This document shows positions 58,910 through 64,000 of a stretch of DNA of 64,000 nt, piece by piece. The notes under the pieces are model-generated. The model saw nothing but the letters and a program-made list of their open reading frames with translations, ran no database searches and was not told where the DNA came from. Position 1 is the stretch's first letter; each line of letters starts with the position of its first letter. The translations under genes were made by a program, and so were the position numbers. The DNA is from Tetradesmus obliquus (Eukaryota; Chlorophyta; Chlorophyceae; Sphaeropleales; Scenedesmaceae), in assembly GCA_030272155.1 (NCBI GenBank), contig CP126194.1:2223501-2287500 (forward strand), given 5' to 3'.

Positions 58910-61900
58910 ATGTTCCGTTGCTTTGCCCAGCTACAGCACAGGCAAAAGCCCCAGCCCCAAAGCAGCCCAGGCAGCAGCAGCAGTAGCAGCGGCAGCAGTG
59001 CCAGGACTAGGAGGCGACGCAGCAACAGCAAAGCAGTGTCGCTAGAGTCCAATACAAAAGGTCTGTTGAAGCGCCCTGTGCACCAGCCACCCACTCTGCA
59101 GCCACCCCCACTGCCGCCTGATCCAGGTGCGGGCTCAGCACCACAGCAGCAGCAGCAAATCAGGCAGGCGCAGGCGCAGCAGCAGCTGCAGCAGGCAGCA
59201 CTACAGCACCAGAAGCAGCAGACCGCACAGATGGGCACAGTCAGCAAGCCCCTGGGGGGTGCAAGGACCAGCCAGGATGAGCTGGTGGATTATCTGATCC
59301 GCAGCAAGCTGGTCAAGAGTGCCAGAGTGGCGGATGCGCTGCGGGCAGTGGACAGGGGCAAGTACGTGAACACCGCGTATGCCTCGCGCACTGATGCCTA
59401 CCAGGTGCGTTGCTGAGCTGGTGTGTTACCAGATAGATGGGTGCGTGGAGGGGTCCATGCCATTTGCAGGGATGGCAGCAGGTGCTAAAGCTGTCTCCAG
59501 ATGCGCGTTTTGTGGCTTTGAAAGCTTAAAAAGCTGAGGTGTCCATCCAATGTATCCGCACAGCGTGCATGTGATAATTGCGCTGCTGGGGCATCAACAC
59601 CCCCGAGCAATGATGGCAAAGTGTACAGGCGACTTTGACATCTGTGCAACAGCGCTACTGGCTGAGTCCTGGGGGGACGCAGTGCACGCGCGGCACTGCG
59701 CAGAACGTGCATGCAGTGTCTGTGATGCTCATGCCTACCACACCACTGCATGTATCATCACGCAGGACCACCCGCTGGCCATCGGCGAGGGCCCGACCAT
59801 CAGCGCTGCATGTTTCAGGCATTGCCAGTGTGTGCCAGGCCGTCTGAGATTGATGTGATGCTGCGCCGCATTCCTGTCTGGTGCAGGATCACCTGCTGGC
59901 CATCGGGGAGGGCCAGGCCGCTTGACCCACTGCAGCGCTGCATGCCTGCGTCGCTGCAAGCCATCTGATGTAATGCTGCGCCGCATATTTGTTATCACGC
60001 AGGACCACCCGCTGGCCATTGGTGAGGGCCAGACTATCAGCGCGCCCCACATGCACGCCATCTGCCTGTCTGATGAGACGCCTATGTCCACCCTGCATTT
60101 CTGTTTCATTGCAGGACCACCCACTGGCCATTGGCGAGGGCCAGACCATCAGCGCGCCCCACATGCACGCCATCTGCTTGGAGCTGCTGGAGCCGCACCT
60201 GACACCCGGGGCACGCGTGCTGGACGTGGGCTCAGGTGCGGCAGCCCTCGAGCCTATATGCTGTTTGTGTGTTGCATGGTTGCAGCTGCTTTTGTTGTGT
60301 GCCTGGAGCTGCTGGAGCCGCACCTGACACCAGGGGCACGCGCGCTGGACGTGGGCTCAGGTGCGTGGCTTGTGGGCGTAGCGTGGTTTGTGTTTGTAGT
60401 GTGGTGTTGTGAGCACAGCGAGTAGCTGCAGCGTGGTTGGTGTCTGCATGTTTGCGCATAACACGCACATGGTGTGCGTGTGGTGGCTTGCAAATGCTTG
60501 CAGCAGGAGTGGTGCTGTGTCATGCTCGGGCGTGCCAATGTGCGCTGGGCTGCAGGCTTGAGGGTTCAACAGCCAAACCGATCCTGCTACATGCTTGAGC
60601 ATTGTGAGTGCAGCGCAGCACGCAGCAGCAGTAAGTGTCAGTGTCCACATGTAGCAGGCGCTGTGGGCACCACAGCACACCCGCTGGCTGGCTTGCTGGC
60701 CAACCTGTGGTGTTCATGTACCTCCCTCACATACTCTAGCCTGCTGTCGTGCCTGCTGCTGCTGCTGCTGCTGTTGTTTTGCAGGCTCCGGCTACCTGGC
60801 TGCAGCGATGGCCAAGATAGTGGCACCGGACGGCTTCGTGCTAGGAGTGGACAAGGTGTGTGTGCAGCTGCAGGGACTGCTGCAGGGACTGCAGATGCGT
60901 GCATGCATTTCCAAGCGTCAGGCGCTGCGCAGCGCTGCGGTGCCTCCGCTTGCCTTGCCCTGCAATCGTCACACATTGTACGCTGTCCTGTGCTGCTGCT
61001 CATCTCGCGCCTGCCCTGCTGCCAGCTGGTGCGGCAGCTGGTGCTGCAGCGCTGCCTTCGCCTGCCACACCACGATCACTTCATGTGCACCGTCGTTTGT
61101 GCCGCCAGCTGGTGCCGGAGCTGGTGCTGCAGCACTGCAGTCCGCATACACTTACCTCTCAACCATTGCATCATGTGATTGTTCTTTTGTGTGGCTGCAG
61201 GTGCCGGAGCTGGTGGTGCGCTCGCGCGCGTCGCTGCAGGCTGCCAACCCTGAGCTGCTGGCAGCGCAAGGAGGCCATGAACTGCTGCGCATCACACACG
61301 GCAACGCTCTGTCAGGTGCGCTGCTGCCCGGGGTATCTGTGTAATGAAGGCATGAAAGAGCATACGCTCAGCACAAGCAGATTTGCCTGCTGCTGCTCAT
61401 CATGCGCGGCAACACGCTGTAAGCTAGGGTCCAGGTTGCTGGCGAACCCTCTGAGCCCAGGGGCCCGAGAATATCGCTCTTGAACTGATACTTTGGCACC
61501 ACGAAGCATCCCTGCTGCTGCTTTGTGCACTCTATGGCTATACGTAACTGGTCACCAACTGTCACTGCCCACTTGCTGTTGCTGCTGCTGCTGCCGCATT
61601 GCTTCTGCTGCTGTCTCTCACTCGCCGCGCTGCAGACATGCTGGCGTCTGAGCCGCCGTTTGCGGCCATCCATGTGGGCGCTGCCGCTGATGAGATGCAC
61701 CAGGTGCTGCTGGACAAACTGGCTCCAGGCGGGCGCATGGTCATCCCTGTGGGGCCGCACTACTCCTATCAGGTGCGAGCACATCATTCTAAGCTTTAGT
61801 TGGTTAACGTGTACACATAATGGGATCGTGCAGGAATCGACTCAACATGGGCAGTTGGTGGTGTGATGTAAACGACACCAGCAGCCGCCCTGAGTGCTCA

Positions 61901-62143
61901 TGTGCTCTTTGTGCTGCCAGCGCCTCGTGACTCAGCAGCACTCCCCTGCTCACAAAGCATATTACAGAGCTACTGCCGCTGCCGCTGCCGCCAATCATCA
62001 CTGCTGCTTTTGCTGCCGATGTGCAGGTGCTGATGGCTGTGGACAAGGACGCTGCCGGCCATGTGACAACGCAGGCGCTCATGGATGTAGGCTATGTGCC
62101 GCTGACAAGACCCTCCGAGTATGAGGACGGCAGCCTCTTGTGA
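58910..62143 (+). CDS. Protein-L-isoaspartate O-methyltransferase
   Basis: Six exons, 58910-59404, 60115-60235, 60785-60855, 61201-61315, 61636-61772 and 62027-62143, join in phase to give 351 residues. The enzyme uses S-adenosylmethionine to methylate isoaspartyl residues, starting repair of aged proteins. A Ser/Arg/Gln-rich N-terminal extension (~residues 1-115, possible targeting) precedes [34 protein letters not shown], then [16 protein letters not shown] (the family's substrate-site motif), [17 protein letters not shown] (SAM-binding), [45 protein letters not shown] and a C-terminus [14 protein letters not shown]. Conserved-core length fits the family. Exon 2 is the last and only full copy of a four-fold duplicated segment. 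Confidence 0.9.
59766..60360 (+). repeat. Ladder of partial copies around methyltransferase exon 2
   Basis: The exon 2 start (gaccacccgctggccat, behind gcag) occurs at 59766, 59887, 60003 and, in the full exon, 60115, spaced 121, 116 and 112 bases. The copy at 60003 reaches as far as PHMHAICL before diverging. The exon's second half with its donor ([13 protein letters not shown] to the gtgcg) recurs at 60304-60360. So the exon has three partial upstream copies and one partial downstream copy. Confidence 0.88.
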
Positions 62144-62885
62144 TGGTGGTGACTCCTGCGGGGCCTTTCATAAGATGTTTGCACCGGCTGTGTGTGGGGC
62201 TCCTGTTGCGATGTGTGCTTGAAGGCCGTGTGTGCAGCTGTGTGGCGGTGTGGGTTACTGCAGCGTGGCGGCTGCATGTGCCATGCAAGTTGCAGCGTTG
62301 TGTCTGGTGTTGGTGTGGGCGGTGGCAGTATGGCATGTGGGGCTGGGCAGCTGCTGGTCGCAGTGGTGGGCAGCAGAATGTCTTGCATGGTGCGCTGTAC
62401 TCGTGGTCGCTTGCATGTCGTGGAGCACTGGCAGTTGCGCTTGCTGACAACGGCGTTGCTGTCGCATCTGCCGTGGGTGTGCATGAAATGCCTGAAGTGT
62501 GTGGCACGTGCGTTCCGCTGTGTGCATGCATGCGTGCACCTGTGTGTGTGATCGTCACCCTGTTCTGATCACATGTGCAACCACACCAGCAGTACAAGTG
62601 CCAAATGCAGGTGTGATACCAGATTGCGCCTGCTTCTGCTGCACCCTGTTTGTATGTTATGCAGCATATGTTTACTGCGTGGCTGCATTTTGGCGCACGC
62701 GCTCTGCATCGTTGCAATGTCTGGTTGTTACATTGTGTTGTCCGGCAGCAGCTTGTACAGCCCTGGCTGTCACACTTCTTGACTGTGGTGATGGCATTGG
62801 TAGTTGTTACCATTGGCTGCGGTGCAGATACAGCCTCAGCAGCTGCTTTGACTGTCTGCTTGTACAACATTGTATAGTGCAGCAG
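62144..62885. other. Intergenic region, no gene recognised
   Basis: Probably the 3' UTR of the methyltransferase gene and the upstream part of the next gene. gtgtgtg and ggtggcag words are frequent. No exon supported. Confidence 0.4.
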
Positions 62886-64000
62886 GAGAGCTGACAGCGG
62901 CCTTGAAAGTGATCAAAGTGTTTGAAGCAGCTGGGCTGCAAGGTCAGAATGCAGCTCTTGTGCTGCGCATTTGGAGCTTCGCAGGAGTCGTACTTTGTTC
63001 TGCAGCTGTTTCTGTTGTCAAAGTGGCTGGAGTGCACTGGTGTTTTGTGGGATGCCGTAATGCACATGTGTATTTGTTCGGCTGTCTGACTTGTGGAATG
63101 CGCGATGCATGCAGCTGCATCCAGAGCGTGGTTGTGTCAGGTGCGCGCATTTGTGTGCTTGCATAGCCATTTTTGTGCCGCAATGTCTCACCAGAAGGCA
63201 TTGCAATTGGCTTGCAATGATGCTATGTATATGGTGCCGGTGCGCCGGCTGCTGCAGTGGCAATGGTTCAAACAGCAGTGCAGCAAAGAGGCTGGTGCAG
63301 CCCCTCCTTTCATGTGCTGCGCCGCTGCACACGGCGTGTGTTGAACCCTGTCGGTGGTGACCAGGGTGAATCCGCGGGTGCTGTATGTACAATAAGGCGC
63401 CGCGCCCCTGTGCGGCACACCGTCGTTCAAGACAGATTGCAATCAGTTCCATGCACGTCGTGTTGTTGCCTACAGCAGCAGCTATGCTTGGAGGATCTCA
63501 AGAGGCTTTGGTGTGAGGGTGTAGGAATGTTGGGCAAGAAACCTTTACATGCATTGGTTCTGTGCTTGTTGCAACTTGCAATTGCCCTGTTGTGTTGCTG
63601 CGAGACGCCGTTGATGTGCAATTGCAACGGCTTTTCACTGGTAGGTTTCTGTAAAAGCCAGCTTCACCAGCGAGGAAAGGAGTCAGGGAACTGTGCCTAA
63701 GGGGGTGTCCAATTGCTGTACAGCGCATATGTGTGTGCTCAGCATCTGCATTGACACAGTACGGTGTCAACACAAAGGCGGACGGTCTTCTCACTGGCGC
63801 AGTGGGCTTGTACAGGCTGATCACTGCAGCTGCATATGCATGGCCCAGCCTACGACTGTGCCAGTTGAAGGCAACCACAGATGCGCCAGACACACCGCCT
63901 TCTGTTGCCAGAAAACCCAAAACCGTGGTAGAGCTGCAGCAGCTCGAGGCTGCGCATCACACTGTGGTGACACCACTGCACTGCAACACCGGACTGTTGA
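62886..64000 (+). CDS. Unidentified gene, cut by the right edge
   Basis: Three exon-like pieces are seen on the plus strand. 62886-62942 follows agcag and reads ELTAALKVIKVFEAAGLQ. About 63476-63518 follows cctacag and reads QQLCLEDLKRLWCE. The third starts at 63760 after ttgacacag and stays open to the window end, reading YGVNTKADGLLTGAVGLYRL, later KPKTVVELQQLEAAHHTVV. Phases of the first two do not join directly, so at least one more exon or a different splice is needed. No family recognised. Confidence 0.35.

Noticed and set aside
60003-60110. Third copy of methyltransferase exon 2 as the real exon
   Set aside because: It diverges after PHMHAICL and lacks the VLDVGS segment needed to join exon 3; only the copy at 60115-60235 is complete.

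Overview
The window is nuclear DNA from a green alga. Genes are rich in short exons with GT-AG introns, CAG/CTG microsatellites are everywhere, putative poly(A) signals are TGTAA, and the gene set is chlorophyte or plant-like (plastid isopropylmalate dehydrogenase, SEC15 exocyst subunit, NECAP adaptor, plastid-type membrane PH-like protein). Moderate GC, long intergenic stretches and Gln/Ser-rich proteins suggest a chlorophycean alga such as a Scenedesmus relative. The lineage is inference, not a database result.

Layout: 3-546 (+) is the last two exons of an ABC-F ATPase. 1619-7636 (-) encodes a large membrane-anchored surface protein (choice-of-anchor L domain, thrombospondin-1-like repeats, PSPDPAS stalk, one transmembrane helix, long cytosolic tail). 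About 8500-9060 (-) holds exon-like segments of an unidentified gene. 9339-10460 (+) is a TMEM50-family protein. 11094-14500 (-) is a HemW-like radical SAM protein, divergent from 14750-18233 (+), a 3-isopropylmalate dehydrogenase. 20311-22314 holds two unidentified divergent genes. 24638-26602 (+) is a Gln/Ser-rich RPSS-repeat protein. 28084-30221 (+) is a TMEM65-family protein and 31473-32999 (+) a cyclin. 33000-39258 shows no gene I can support. 39259-42007 (-) is a plastid-targeted membrane protein with a PH-like domain. 42605-53518 (+) is the exocyst subunit SEC15 in 17 exons. 55047-58209 (-) is NECAP and 58910-62143 (+) is protein-L-isoaspartate O-methyltransferase. The right edge cuts a further plus-strand gene. 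Exon coordinates come from reading splice sites by eye and checking that phases join and protein-family motifs run across the junctions.

The genes are ordinary housekeeping genes with no operon-like logic. SEC15 and NECAP both act in vesicle traffic and lie next to each other, convergently. The most striking feature is structural: at least six genes carry one or more partial tandem copies of their own exon edges, splice site included, in the adjacent intron or just past the stop codon. Together with exons that begin with a donor-like GTGAG/GTG right after the acceptor CAG, this looks like intron creation and exon remodelling by local tandem duplication caught in progress.
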